NCBI GenBank assembly: GCA_034509425.1
Contig: JAVTVJ010000032.1
Span: forward strand, 5,219,501-5,283,500
Length of the DNA: 64,000 bases
Source: Eopsaltria australis
Lineage: Eukaryota > Chordata > Aves > Passeriformes > Petroicidae
Direction of reading: 5' to 3'
How positions within the stretch are numbered: position 1 is the stretch's first letter; each line of letters starts with the position of its first letter. The notes under the pieces are model-generated. The model saw nothing but the letters and a program-made list of their open reading frames with translations. It was not told the DNA's origin and did no database searches. The position numbers were made by a program, and so were the translations under genes. Of this stretch, positions 50,024 through 63,300 are shown one piece after another.

Positions 50024-51897
50024 TGTGTTGGTGGTGCTTACAGAAGGCAGGCAGACGTGGGGAAGGTGCAGCCATTTGTGGTGGTGGTGTGCCAGACACG
50101 GGTTTGGCTGCAGGCTTCACGGTGTTTGCTCAGTCTGTGCAAACTGGCAGCCTTGCTGTGCCTTTGCTACAGCTGTGTTGCATAGCAAGTTAATCTTAGT
50201 TTGCTGTTCTCTGCCTGTCTCTACTTCCATTCTCAGTTTTGTGGTCTCTCTCTCTTTTGGTATACCAGTGTGTTCTGCCCACGTAGTGTTTTCTGCCCAT
50301 TCTTTTCAGTCTTCCTGATCTACTTGCTTCTTACTCCCCATTTAATCTGTCAATTTAAAGCTTAGTGTATTGTTTATTGTTTTTAAATTGTTAATGAAGA
50401 TGTTACATAAATCCAAGACATCCGTATCATTCCAGACTTTTCTTTATCCTTGTTTCATAGTGCTTTCACTTACTATCTGTCAGCAATTTTAATTTATAAT
50501 CTTTTAAGAGAGTTTTCACTGTGTGCAATTGTTTTTCAGGTGGAGTGTTGTGTGGTATGCCAATATACTTTGTGTTCTGAAAATACTGCTTCTGTTTCAT
50601 TCCCTTACTGATTCTTTAACTAAAATTTAAAATTAAAGTCAAGGTGCTTCTTTTTGAGTCAAGTTTTAATATTTTTTTATAATAACTAGTATCTTTTCGT
50701 CTAACTTCCGCATAAATAAAGAGTTTAATTTTTAATGGTGTGACTGGAGAAAAGCAGGTAGATTCTTTAAATACAAAATCTGTATCTTTTTGCTCATAAC
50801 TCTGAAATAGGCTGAAGCCAACCTATTAAAATCACAGTAAGTGTGTTATAATCTGAGGTAAATGCTGACATCTTGAAAATTATTTGCAGAATAATTTTCT
50901 CTCTTACAGAATGTATTTATTCAGCTTTGTATTTTTATTCATATTTCTTTCTCCAAGTATGGAAAACCCAAAATACTGTTTGACCTCTAAGGACAGGCTG
51001 TTTGGCATTTTAATGTTTAATTGGGAAAAGAGGCTATTTTGTATTTGTGTGTGATCATTATGGGTTTAATAATCCAGAGAGAGGATCATTGCAAATGCAG
51101 CCTTTCTTCTCAATGTGAAGGTAGACCAAGGGAGCAGGCTGTGAGTGGCACCTGGGAGAAATTGTGCTTCTGTCCTCTTTGGGGGACAGAAATTGAGTTC
51201 AGCAGAAACTGAACAAATTATTGCATTCACTAATAAAATTTGTAGTGATTTTAGTTCTGTAGGTGTGAATCCTAATAGAGGAAACCACTGAAGAAGATGC
51301 CTTAGTGGAAGAGTCTGTCTGTTGCTCCTTCTCTACCAGGAAAATTTTTTAATGAAGTAGGGATACCTGTGTGGGATATTTCTCTTAAATGCTTAAGCTT
51401 TAAAAGCTCTTTGTTGCACAGATATATCTGTGTTTTTGACAAAGTAGATTTGGACATGCCTGAGGTGAGAGGACATGTCAGCTGTCACTGTCTGTGGCTG
51501 GGAAAGTGTTTTCCAGTAAAGGAGGGATTCATGCTGCAAGCAAGAGTCTAAGAACTTTGTTGCTTGGGAGCAGAGTTTTATGTGGAAAGAAAGTTTGTGC
51601 CCTGTGGAAGTCGTAGGGGATTAAAGACACTCTGGAAGTAAACAATCCAGACCCACATTTTGGTAACGTTCCCCATGTGGGAAAGGGAATGGCAGCTGTA
51701 GTTGCATTACGCTGTTCCCAGTGTAATCACTATCTCATCAGTGCATTGAGCATTCAAGTGCCTTAGCAATGTCTTTCTCTACTAACACATATTAGACTGG
51801 GAGACAGATGTTTATGTCATGTTATTTTATTCCTCATCAATCAGCAGTTTCCCAACCATCTTATTTTTCACTTGATTATTTACTAATGAGCAATAAA

Positions 51898-51933
51898 ACC
51901 CACTGTGCCTACAGCAATATTTGCACAGTGGGT
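51898..51933. repeat. Perfect inverted repeat, 11-bp arms
   Basis: ACCCACTGTGC (51898-51908) and GCACAGTGGGT (51923-51933) are exact reverse complements flanking a 14-base loop. An RNA copy would form a stable stem, but the pairing does not extend outward, so it is shorter than a typical microRNA precursor. Confidence 0.8.
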
Positions 51934-52881
51934 CGTGAAATAGCAACACACACACTTACTTTTATTTCTTTTCATGTTTACCACAAATCAAATCCTTTCC
52001 TAATGTGTATGTCCTTGTTTAAACCTAAATCACATCAGGGTATTTGAGTTCTTTCACTTGTTTTCTTTTAGTTACGGTCACAACATTTTGTTCAATGAAG
52101 TATTAGCAGCTTGTAGCAGACTTGGAGACCAAGCCAAATAAGTTCCCTAAAGGCGATATGTCGTGATGCTGGAAATTCATTTCTGATCTTTTCTGGCTTC
52201 CTTAGCCTGCATTAATTCTGATTTGTTATGAAGTGGATTAAAGCTAATAGGAAGTGAAGCTTCTTTCAGCTAAAGTAAGTAAAGGGGTTGAGGTGGAGGG
52301 GTCCAAAGATGCCACGAGGCAAGTTGGCCCTTAAATTTTAGAGTGACATGTTCAAAGCTCTGTAGTATTGGAACACACTGCCTCATATTATCTGTTTGTA
52401 TAGCCCTATCCTTACAGAAAGCCAAAAAAGGCTTTGGTTTTGTACCCAATAAGCAAGTTCACAGTGATGATGAAGCCAGAGTTGAAAAAAGGACATGCCC
52501 AGCATGTACAAATGACCTTAGGAGGAGTGGGGAGTTCCATTAATGTGAACAATTATTGAGAGGGGGATTATAAAGCCACAGTTCATCAAATCTATTGAAG
52601 AAGAAACAAAGAAAACTGTCATGTTAGAAAGATATCAAAGTATATGAAATAACAGTGTAATTTTCTTGAAAACTGATGTAGCTAACAGGAAAACAGAGAA
52701 CATATATGTATTGAAAGGAAGTGAAGACTGAGAAGCCAGAAAGAATAATCATAAAAATTTAACTCTAGAATAAACTAATCATTGCATGACAGCAAATTAA
52801 AAACAAAGCACTGTACAAACGGGATTGTTTTTTCCTCTGCTCCAGTGTTTCAAAGTTATGATATCTGAATTACAGCAGCCT

Positions 52882-52919
52882 AGAGTATGCTAAGACTTAA
52901 TTACCCAGAGTATGCTAAG
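52882..52919 (+). repeat. Duplicated 13-base word, period 25
   Basis: AGAGTATGCTAAG occurs at 52882-52894 and 52907-52919; the flanks do not match. Minor local duplication. Confidence 0.8.
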
Positions 52920-55695
52920 CTGCATGTGTCAATCTCACTCTCCCATGTTCCTTTTCTTGGAGAGAAATTAGGGCTCGCAGTGTCTTGGTTGGTTTTCTTT
53001 AGTAATGGAGTGTGCTGCAGCTGAGGGCGGTGTCGGCAACGCAAGCTTTGCTCCTGATGCTGGGGGTTGTATTCATTTGTGGATCTTCCTGAAGTTTATT
53101 TCACAGCCTTTGTCTTGCTTCTGAAGGAAATCCAGTGGCTTGCATCAGTTGACTTTACCTTGGCTGCATTGCTTGTCAAAACTGAGATACTTGAGTGACT
53201 GCTGTAATTCTGTAAACGTTGTAGTTAATTAAAGTCTCCCATGACAAGATGGGTGATTATGGTTTCTGAGTAAATTAGGTGAAAGTAATTGTAGAAAACA
53301 GTAGAGAGAGTGCTAGCTGATGGTTATTTGCAGTGTGACTGCTCCTTTCCTCCTTTGTTGTCTTTATCAAGTTTAGGGATTGTCTACACAGAATCCTGCA
53401 CCATTGCAGCTAAATGTTTTTAGTTTGTTGGGACATTTTCCTCCCAATGTTATTTAAATTGATGAATGTCTGGCATATAGACTGGCCTTTATTTTGCATC
53501 TTGCATATTCTTTTCCTTCAGCCAGGGAGCGAACTGCCTCTGCAGGAGATACTCTGCCTGCTCAAGGTCTGGTACCCATTGGGAAAGCCTGAGAGCAGGT
53601 TATCAGAGAAGACTTACACCTGCCATCCTTCAGGGACTCATTACTTCCAGTCTGTATCATTCTACATTTTAAAGATGGGAGGAGGAAAAAAGCACCCCAC
53701 GTACCAGAGCTCCCATGATTAATGTGGGATAAGCCTGAGTTTATGTAAAGAGGTTCCATCTCCTGCTTCGAGAAAGGGCTGAAGAGGCAGATTGAGGCCA
53801 GCAGATAGATAGCTGGGACCTAAGTGGATTAGCTCAACAGTAATGCACAACAAGGCAAGGGTGTAAACAATACTTGATCAAACTGGTGCTGGGTACCAGG
53901 AAGCAATCTATTGTAGGAGGATGAATCTGAACCATAAGGATGTACCTGAACAAAGAGAGTAGGAAAATTGAGAGGGCTTCTTCTCTCTCTTTTGTATGAA
54001 AAGATACATAAATCCCCAAGATGAAAATAGCCACTTTTTCATTCTGTTTATAAAAGTTTTGATTTCCTCCCCCCCCCGAGGCTTCAGATACATTTTTCAG
54101 CTACAGTGGAAGATTTTCTCACATAGTTCTGGTTTTTTATTGCCTGACTATAAAAGACCTTGATACCCACTTTCAACCGTTCCTATAAAAGTTATCGGTA
54201 TAGCAAAATCCCAATATCTTCCTTGTAAAGTGCCAGTCTCTCCTTGAAATCTGCCTTGTCCTCTAGTAGGTGGTAGTTTTTTCAGCCTGAGTGCACTGCA
54301 GAGAGTTCATTACTCTCTTTGCCTAATCTGCAGTAAGCAGGCTGGAAAGATCCACCAATTCCAGCACATCTCAGTGCAATGTGTCTGCTTCTGGCACCTT
54401 GCTACTCATTACCAAACCCTGTTCTAGACTGGGAAGAAAAATGCTTGCACTTCAAAATACTCCCCAGCCCATTTGCAAACGCTACAACATTTATTATTTT
54501 CATCATGTTTAATAGCACAGCTCCTCATTTTCTTGCCCTTTCATTGCTGTTATAGTAATGGGGGCTATGACTTCATATGACTTTTCTAAGTAGGCAGTAT
54601 CACCTCTAGTTAGCATTTAGATAGGAAAATGTCTGAGGGTGTAATGGCTGTTCAGAATGTGACAGGTATCCATCTAAAACAAAACTGAGAATATGCAGGA
54701 AAGTGATTTATAGGAAAATGTTTGCTCATCAAAAATTACTATTTTCAAGTGAAAATAGCAGTTCCAGTAATACCTTAGTGAAAGAAACAGTTTAGATCAA
54801 AACAGGAGAAGCAGTCCATGATATGTGTAATAACATGGTACCTAATGTCCTCCCTGTGTAAGTGCATGAATTCATTAGTCAGGTCTTCCTACCTCTGGTC
54901 TTCCACATGGTGGGAGACTGGCCAGACTCTTTCACTGCATATTAAATTCTTTGGTGTAGCAATTTGTCCCTTGCAAACTGTAAATGAATAGTCCATTTGA
55001 CTAATGGTCAATTTCCTTTCTGCTTATACTAGCTCTCAATTGGTCTTACAAAATAAGGCAATTTCAGCAGGTGAGCTGCCCTGGAAGAGGATGGAGAAGG
55101 TTTAGGTTATGTCCTTACTCTGAATTAGACAGGGAAAGGACTTGATTTTGCAATGGTGGACTTAGTCACTGTGATGTAAAAACACTGTATGACTTTTTTG
55201 CAATCTTTCCTGCTAGTACTGTGCTTTGTTGTAAGAACTGTGAAGCATCATTCATGTGAAGTACTGAAAAAACATTCTTACGCACTGTAATCTGAGGACA
55301 GATTTCTGTACTGATATAGCTCATTCAGTTATGGCTATGTAAGAACCAGTATGTCTTTCCAGTGTGACTGCTAATTTCTGTGAAAGTGTCATACACAATT
55401 TTGTTTTCATCCTTCTAAGAGAAATTGCCAGATGTACATGGAATAACATCTGTACATGCTGAATCTATTATTCTCGTTTTATTGCTACAACTTTATGTTT
55501 GGTCAAACCAAAGCTGGCTCAGTTCAGCTTTCTAAAGCTGTAAACTGAAGCCCTGAATTTTTTTAAACTAAATTCTGTGTTAGTTTGCATGCCTTTGCCA
55601 AGTTCTGATGAAGACTGCAGCCTTCATGACCCAAACAATCAATTCTTCTGAAACTGATACTAAAACTCACACAGATTTCACAAGATCAGCTTCAT

Positions 55696-55822
55696 CCCTC
55701 TCTCCCTCCCTCCCTCCCTCTCTCCCTCTCTCCCTCTCTCCCTCTCTCCCTCCCTCCTCTCACTTTCTTTCTTTCTTCTCTCTCATTTTCTGTCTTTCTT
55801 CTCTTTCTCTCTCTCTCTCTGT
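55696..55822 (+). repeat. (CTCC)n/(CT)n polypyrimidine microsatellite
   Basis: Starts as CCCTCTCTCC/CCTCCCTCCC units and passes through CTTTCTTTCTT to a CTCTCTCT run, with a few interruptions. It creates a serine/leucine/proline-rich spurious frame at 55608-55850 (plus). The mixed units suggest an old, fragmented array, unlike the cleaner TTCCC array at 15.6 kb. Confidence 0.93.
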
Positions 55823-58800
55823 CTTCTCTTTCACTTTACCTCATATTTAAAATCCACATCTGTGTGTTTATACTAGAAGATTAGGGACCAGCTTGTACCA
55901 ATTTCCATGCCAAGTGTAAAATTTACTAATAAAACTTCTTAAGTTTTTGTTGACCCTCTGACTTTTGCCATTTCTTTTCCACCATGGGCATCTGTGAGTC
56001 TTGGGTACTCCCTTCTGCTTCAGGGTGGAACACCACACACTGCATGAATCTCTTGGCTAGGCAGAACTAAAAGGAGGAAAAAACCAAAATGTTACACACT
56101 GAGGAGAGCAGGTGTTACTAGAATTACATACTGGGAGAAGAGCTATTGAGTAGTAGATACAGAACTTTTAAAAATCAGTTTGCTTTCCTCCTGGCATTTC
56201 ACTTTTTGTCATAAACTCTGGTGTAGTGTCATGGAGTTCTGCTAAGCAGATGGTGCTTTTTATCTCAGTGGTGGCTGCTTATTGCTCGTGGATGAAGTGA
56301 TCTTTCTATACAGTTAGTTAAAGTGTGACTTGAGGTTCCTTAGCAGTCCGAATTGTTATTTAGAGAGTCTGAAAATATTAGTCATGGTTACTTACATGCT
56401 CATTTTAGTTTACACAAGCTTAGCAGTAGGTATGCTTCTAAAAATACAGGAGAACACAGCTATCTAAGTGCACCTGTGGAGGTTTTCAGCAAGCTTAGTC
56501 TCTGTTCAGGGGAAGGAATTGGTATTTTGTGCCAGCTACAGGTTATACTAGGAAAACTTTTCAACAGTAGGAATTATGCAGAAAGAGATGGAGCTTGTAG
56601 AGCTCTTTAGGAATTGGTTGGACAAACATCCATCAGGAGTAATTTAAGTATGGGAGGTGCAGTGAATGACTGACTGAGGTGTCTCCACCAGAACTCGCAT
56701 CCGATTCCTAACCTAACAGGTTTTCTAATTAGCCCTTCAGGATGGCACACAGATGGATGGTGCTGGCCTGAATCTTGAGACTTACAGGTGTGGAATTTTC
56801 CCCTCTGAGCAGTCTTTAGGCTTCCCAGGGAACTCCTAGGACATGTCTCTTACAGAGATACATATATTTGTTTTGAGGTGTTTTTATTGTTGGATTGGTT
56901 TTGTTTGGTTTTTATTTCTCTGTTGGCTCCTTCTTTCTGCCAGCCTCACATCTTTACTAGTTTTGCTAATTTGCTGGCTACTTGAAGATTCCAGCTCTGG
57001 TTCAGCAAAAGCAGAATCATTCCTGTGGATGTTTCGCCCTGGGAATCAAGTTTGGGAATTCCTGTGTGTTGGGTTGGAAATCTGAGATGCTATTGTCAGC
57101 CACTGTTATGGCAGAGCACTGGCTGGGATGCTGCCTTAGTTCTTCCACATCACTGGAAGGTTTCTAAGAGATTGCCCTAAAGTGGCACCACTAAGCTGTG
57201 TTATCTTTCAAAGGTATTTTATTAGCTTGGGCTGTATATGGAACTTCCTTTAAAACTTCCTAAACAATAGCTTTCTAAGCAGCCATTGCACTCCTCCTGC
57301 TACTTTTTAGCACTTAGTGAATGAGATGAGCTATTAATAATTTGTACTCCACTTTTCTTACCATAAATAAGTGAAAGCTCTCCATCACATGCTAAATACT
57401 GTGAAACACTGCGATCAAAGGAGTAATGAGCACGTTAGCCTCAAACTTGCCTGACATTCATTTCAATTCTGCTACTCTAATAGTACACTTTAAATTATTC
57501 CTTCATCTTTCAAGCCTCCAGGTAGTTTACTTGACACACACATTGCCCTTCCCTTTTTAGAGCGCTTTTTTATTTTTATTACTGTTGTCTAAACTGTTTG
57601 AATAGAATGTCATTCATTTGTATCATTATTGGAAATACTAACTGTGTATCTGTCACACACTTCCCACACTAGCAGTGAAGTTTGAAGAGTTAAAGGATGG
57701 TTAAAGGAATAGTAACAACATATGGGTCTGCTGAAGCTCCTCATGCAGGACACAAATATAGTGCCCCTACATAAGATCCCTGCAGGGAGGGGTTTTCAGC
57801 CTGCCTATTTCCTTTGGTTTCCTTCTGCCCAGTTCTTCAAAGGAGAAGGTGCTGGTAGTGTCCCGGTGTGATTAGTGAGTACGACTACATTGTGAGTTTG
57901 GGCGATACTTCATCTTACTCTCTGTATAAATAGATCATCTTGACACCTTTTCAGGACAGCCAGTGTTGTGGTGATTTTATTTGACTTGTGCTTCTTCAGA
58001 AAGGATAATTATGACAAATGTTTCCATCACGTATTGCTAGTGCTTTGGGAAAGGAAGAAGCCTGTGATTGCAATTAGCTCCTGTAGACAGCAGGAGAACT
58101 TAAACTAAAACTATGTGTGCTTTGGTGTTACCTGTTTGGCAGAAATCAGTACTCACTGTAGTCCAACCTTTCTGTGGGCACAGCATTTGGGCCAAATGAG
58201 CACAGTATCTCAACACTGAGTGACAGCACCACAGAAGTCACAGAAGTTTGAACCATGAAGCTTGCCTGCTCCATTAGTCTCTAGGCTCCAATCTGTCTGA
58301 ATGAAATTCTGATTTACCAGTTTCTGTCAGTTCTGTCTTTGATATTTCTGATGTGATCCCTCCCAGACAAAATCCTTGACTAGCTTCATCCAATCCTGTT
58401 GACCCAGTTGCTTACGAGGCATCTTCTTCCTTTTCATCAGAGATTCCTGCAATACACCAATGTAGATCCCACGTAGTTTTGTAGGGGTTGTAGCAACAAA
58501 TCTGTCAGTGAGCTCTTCCAATCGTGAGACTTTCACTGGCTATAGAGGCTGGAGCAGGTCCCTCATAATTATTTGTAGCATTTGAGTGAAGAAACCCTAT
58601 AGATTCACTTGAATTAAACTTGACTATGTAGTTGGTTGAATTTTTAGGTACTCCTAGTTATAAGCCGTAATAGCAGCACCTCACTGGTAATCTACTCTCT
58701 AAAATATTTCACGTAGCTCCAGCTAGAGTATCTGTATTGTGCAGTCTGATTGGACCTCACAGTGTGTACTAGGATGTGGTGTTAAGGAACATGGCTGGTG

Positions 58801-61800
58801 AACACCATCATTACTCTTGGGTAGGAATCTAAAGCACTCTAGTACACAGCTCTTGTAGCAGTTGTGGAAAAAAGGGCTTTAAATGGACTTTACCTGGGCA
58901 AATCTGTTGAAACCACTGTGACTTCTGTCCCAGCAGTGAATTGCTCTTGCCTTCTTCCTTAAGAATACAGACCTGCAATAAAACAATCTACAGCAGAATC
59001 ACCACAGGGGTTAACCTCCATTATCCAGTTAATACATCTGAAGTCTGGCTTCCTTTTCAAAATTACTTACATTAGCCTGCTTTCTTGATAGTCAGTGTAT
59101 AGGGTGAGTGGCTTGTAATAATCTTTACAGAGAAAACATTAACATAGGGTGATTTCCATTCACTTTCTGGTTACTACTTGGGGACTCAGTTCATTATCCC
59201 ATAGAGATGACCCACATCTATCATAGTCGAAAGTTTTCCATGTGCAGAATTTCTAACTCAATCTCTATTCCTAAGGCTGAAGATCTTTTTACCTCCCTTC
59301 AGATGGCTGAGACACTTGACTGCCTTTGCCCATTATGGCTGGCTTTTGTTTTTCCTCTGTTGTAAAACTGATTAGCACTGCAAATTAGTCTGGTTTTCCA
59401 AAGAGAGAAATTACATGGGTAATTTTTCATTTGCCATGTTTAAAGCATCACTTAATTCTTTCAAGTTCTATGTTATACCAAAATACACAGATAATTGACA
59501 TTACAGTATGCATACATACCAGTTTAACTGTACTTCAGTTATCAATTTGACCAGGCACCTGGCCAGTATGTGGCTGTTTCAAATGTCTGTAATGCCATGT
59601 AACTCTTCACTGGGACCACTTGCATGTAAAGATGAATGTGTTTGAGTCTTCACTAAATATTCCTCAATATCAGAGCCACACATGTGCATAGCCTCTTTTT
59701 TTCCTTGAACTCCTGCAATAATCCTGGCTTCTAGAGATGATTTTTAGGTACTTTGACCAGATCTCCTAAGTGGCAGGTTGCTGTTTTTCACTTTACACCT
59801 TTGTACTTCATGACTATACTTAATCAAGGATTTGCAACTAATTTCTAGACAAAAAGTATAAGATTTCCAAAGAGCAGGTCTGTTTACATCTTCATGTATC
59901 AGATCATGAAGGAATGTTAGTAGCAAGGGCTCAGTAAGGTTGTCCTACTGTTACAGTTGCTTTTAACAAACACTTTGAATGTCCAAAGCTTGCCTCTTCT
60001 GTGAATCACCCAGATCTACATTTTTACTCATGAAAAAAATGTAAAGAAGCTTGCAACACATTTATCATGATTAGTTCTGTGAAAATGCCGATGCAATTCC
60101 ACAGTGATTTGCATTGACATACTCTGCAATAACACTGAACTTGTATTGTACAGGGCTGAACACTGGAGCCTTCCTATGGGGTGATGAATTAAAAGAAGCC
60201 TCATCCTTTTGTTGGGAAAGATCATTTCAGATCCTCCAAATCAGATGACTTCTCCTTTGTGCACTGTTAGCTAATGTCTTACTGCCTCATATGATGCTGT
60301 ACAGGTCTGTTTGTAAGACCTGCTTGTAGACACATGACAGACACAGCTTTAAAGACTGACTCAAATAAAAGGCAAGAACATTTGTAGAATGTGTTTTCTC
60401 TTTTGAGAGTGATCTTTTTGAACCAGGGTCATGGCTACTTTAATTAGAGGCTGTGGCTGAGGCCCCTCTATTAACAGAGAATAGCAACAGAGGGATTTGT
60501 AAGTAAGGGGGGAATTCTCCTGGCAGCATCCAAGGCCAAAAAGCCTTATTTAGTCTTGACAGCTCTTCAGTGCCTGGTTCATAAAGACAAGGGTTCCATT
60601 CTGTGACAGTGGGGAATGGCCCAAAGAGCTGACTAGAAATAACTCCAACTGATTTCAATCTATTCTAAGTAATAATGTCTTTCTAAGGGTACTTACTTCA
60701 GCTTTATTAGAAGCCACACACCTGGTATCATAAAAAATGTGACAAAAATCTAAGGGGACTTGCAAGTGGCCATGACTCTGTGAGCCAATACCTTCCTGTT
60801 TCCTAAATGTGTTTCTTTGGAAGAAAAAGAAGTGGTCTTTCTCAAGGACTTTCCCTTCAAAAAATATTGTCAGAATTCCTCACTGAGCTAAAAATTAGTC
60901 TGAACTCTATAAGAATTTCCCCTACTCACTGCAGGAGGTACCCACAGCCAAAGGCATGCTGTAACCAGAAAGGGAAGTAGCATCTTCTTTATTAATATTC
61001 CCTCTCTTTTGAGGTTGGGGGCAAGGGATGGAGAGAGCCAAGAGAGTGATAAGGTATTTTATGGGAAGCAGTGGATAATTATTCCTGTCTGTCTTCTCCC
61101 TCAGTCATTTTCCCTGGGGCACTGGGGAGTTTTGGTTCAGTTTTGGCCCTTGAGCAGTTCCTGACGCAGTGTGACTGCATTCCCCTTCTACAATCAGTAA
61201 ACAGTGTGCTCTCGCTCTCTGCTGTTTTGTACTCTAGCAAGAAAAAAATTCAAGCTGGGTGACCTGCCAAGGTAACCTTATAAATTTCAGTGACTTTAAA
61301 AATTTCATCAACCTTAACCATATGTGCTGAATGCCCCCAACAGCTGCGGGTTAAGAAGGGCATTCAACATGTAATTACCTCAAAATTGACTTTTTTTTTC
61401 TGCTTAGTGCCCATGAGTCTATCCTTGCCATGGCTGGCTGGCTCCCATTCAAGTGATGATCCAGCTTGCTGCATGCTGGTGATGCAGCAGCCTCCACTGA
61501 GCCCACTGAAGCATGGGACAAGCTGCAGGGGTGAGGAGAACTGAAGTGCTGCCCTTCACCTTTTAATTATTTTTTACTTTTTTTTTCTCCCCCAAAATTC
61601 TGCAAAAATATATCTCATTTTTGTTTGGGTTTTTGTTTTGCTTTGCTTAATTTTTTAATGGCCACTTATTAGTCCCTCTCTGCAAATAAATAATTTTGCA
61701 CAGGCGTCTTGGACAATTGCAGCTTTACTCACAGCGGTAGCTGGGCAGACCTGGGTCACTCTTAGGAAAGGGAGGACTGAATTAGACCTCATTTATTGTC

Positions 61801-62375
61801 TGGTGCTGAGTGTTGCTATCAATATAATGGTATTTATTATCTGTATGGCTGTTCGCTTTCGAAAACAGAACTGTTAATTTGTAGAAAGTGTGTTTAGATC
61901 AGTGATTCTCTGGGGTAGATTGGTTTTTCATACTAGAAATGTTGGCTGAGGTGATAGTGATCACCCATGGAGTGGGGAATGGTGGCTGAATAAATCCATA
62001 AGCAAGTTTAGAACTGTGATAGCACAGACAGAGCTACCCCAGGTTTGATATGTGGTACTGCTTGTAAAGCAGTAAGGAGATTTTACTGTTCAACCTGAGG
62101 GTAAAGGAGCTCGAGTTCCTGTTTGCTGTAAGGCATTTACACCCTCTCATCAGAGGAGAAAGACTCTGTCTCCATCACATAGAGGTTCCTCCTGGTTGTG
62201 ACATGTATTTTGCTGTGGCAGGTCACTTAACTGTGTTACATTGGAAGTAGTGCAATTGGGAAAGAAATTCTGTGCTTCTACCTGAAAATGTTGGTCCTCT
62301 TTGTAGAAGAATTGTGCATCCAAGTTGCTGGGCCTGAGTAGCTACAGTGATACTGAGGCTGGGATTTGTCTGACC
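55823..62375. other. Long non-coding stretch, no gene recognised
   Basis: About 6.5 kb of mixed AT-rich sequence. Minus-strand frames between 58.3 and 60.7 kb (60-72 codons) lie in different frames separated by many stops and show no family motif I can name. No repeat tail or RNA promoter was identified. Confidence 0.5.
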
Positions 62376-62518
62376 CTGAGATCAGCTCAGTTGGTCAGAG
62401 CATAGTGCTAATAATGCCAAGATTGTGGGTTTGATCCCTGTATGGGCCATTCATGGTAGAGTTGGACTCGATGATCCTTGTGGATCCCTTCCAACTCTGA
62501 ATATTCTGTGATTCTGTA
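62376..62518 (+). mobile_element. tRNA-Ile-derived SINE with CR1-like tail (TguSINE1-type)
   Basis: A composite short retrotransposon. The 5' part (62376-62448) is a decayed tRNA-Ile. It has an A-box-like CAGCTCAGTTGG (62383-62394), an anticodon loop CTAATAA with AAT at 62410-62412, a B-box-like GGTTTGATCCC (62428-62438) and an acceptor-side TATGGGCCA. The 3' part reads GGACTCGATGATCCTTGTGG, then CCCTTCCAACTCTGAATATT, and ends in ATTCTGTGATTCTGTA, a CR1-type 3' terminus with its 8-base tail unit. Such SINEs borrow the CR1 reverse transcriptase by sharing its 3' end. The architecture is what I recall as TguSINE1 of songbirds. The gene-like tRNA part cannot serve as a functional tRNA because its acceptor stem no longer pairs. 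Confidence 0.9.
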
Positions 62519-63300
62519 ATTGGAGATGTCTGCACTAGTTATTTCTCTGGCCTCTTGTATAGTCTATGGACAGCAATACACACTTTTAGGGCACAATTCA
62601 TTGCATGCAAAATTGGGTCATTAGGCATCCAAAATCATCATATGACTTGTAACCCTGACAGCCAGTTTGTAACCACTTCTTTGGCTATTGGTGGGTGTGT
62701 CTGCTGATGTCCTAAGATTACCCCATGGAGACCTGATGAGGGAAATGAAAACTAATTTCTGAAAATGGCTGATGTCTGAAAAGAAAGCAGAAATCATTTT
62801 ATTTTTGTACTTCTTGTAATGTCCCATAGCCTGTGACCTTCATTAATACTTTGTAGGAATGCAGTGGCCCAAGAGAGAATTTAGTGCAGTGCTGTGTTTC
62901 TACTGTTTCTTTCTGATCTCTGATAAAGTTGGAAAGATCAGCATTCATGTGAGGTACTGCCTGTTTCTAGTTAGGAATTGGGTTTTTTATTCCTAGCAGG
63001 TCTGCTTCTAATGATGTTCATGAATCTGACTTTGCCATCACAATCACATATTGATTAAATTCAGCATTTGACTCCATTTTTAAACCTGAGTAATCTGTCA
63101 CCATCTATAGGTAGCCATTTTGCTAAATATTCTTCATATCAAACTTTTGTTTATTTAATATAAATTTTTATCTAAAACAATAAAAGAAATTAATTCAGTG
63201 CTTGCATTACAATTCAGGAAAAGGCCTTTCTTCATACCGAATATTTACTTACATAGCAAGTGGATATCACTGTATTACTTCTCCACACTTTAAATACCAG
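62519..63300. other. Non-coding DNA, nothing recognised
   Basis: AT-rich mixed sequence downstream of the SINE; no gene or repeat recognised. Confidence 0.5.

Larger units (their letters stand above)
44373..55695. other. Long non-coding stretch, no gene recognised
   Basis: About 11 kb. It contains a GC-richer patch around 49860-50190, where three plus-strand frames overlap (65-105 codons), two inverted repeats and a short duplicated word at 52882-52919. None of the open frames shows a domain I recognise. Confidence 0.5.

Noticed and set aside
55608..55850. Ser/Leu/Pro-rich 80-codon frame
   Set aside because: Produced by the CTCC/CT microsatellite.
58327..60658. Series of minus-strand frames (58327-58536, 59744-59926, 60028-60225, 60440-60658) that might be a decayed retroviral or host pseudogene
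   Set aside because: They lie in different frames with many stops between, and I found no motif naming a family. I saw no LTR pair or primer-binding site. Lengths of 60-72 codons are background here.
62376..62448. Functional tRNA-Ile gene
   Set aside because: The acceptor stem does not pair, box and arm positions are mutated, and the sequence runs straight into a CR1 tail, so it is the head of a SINE.
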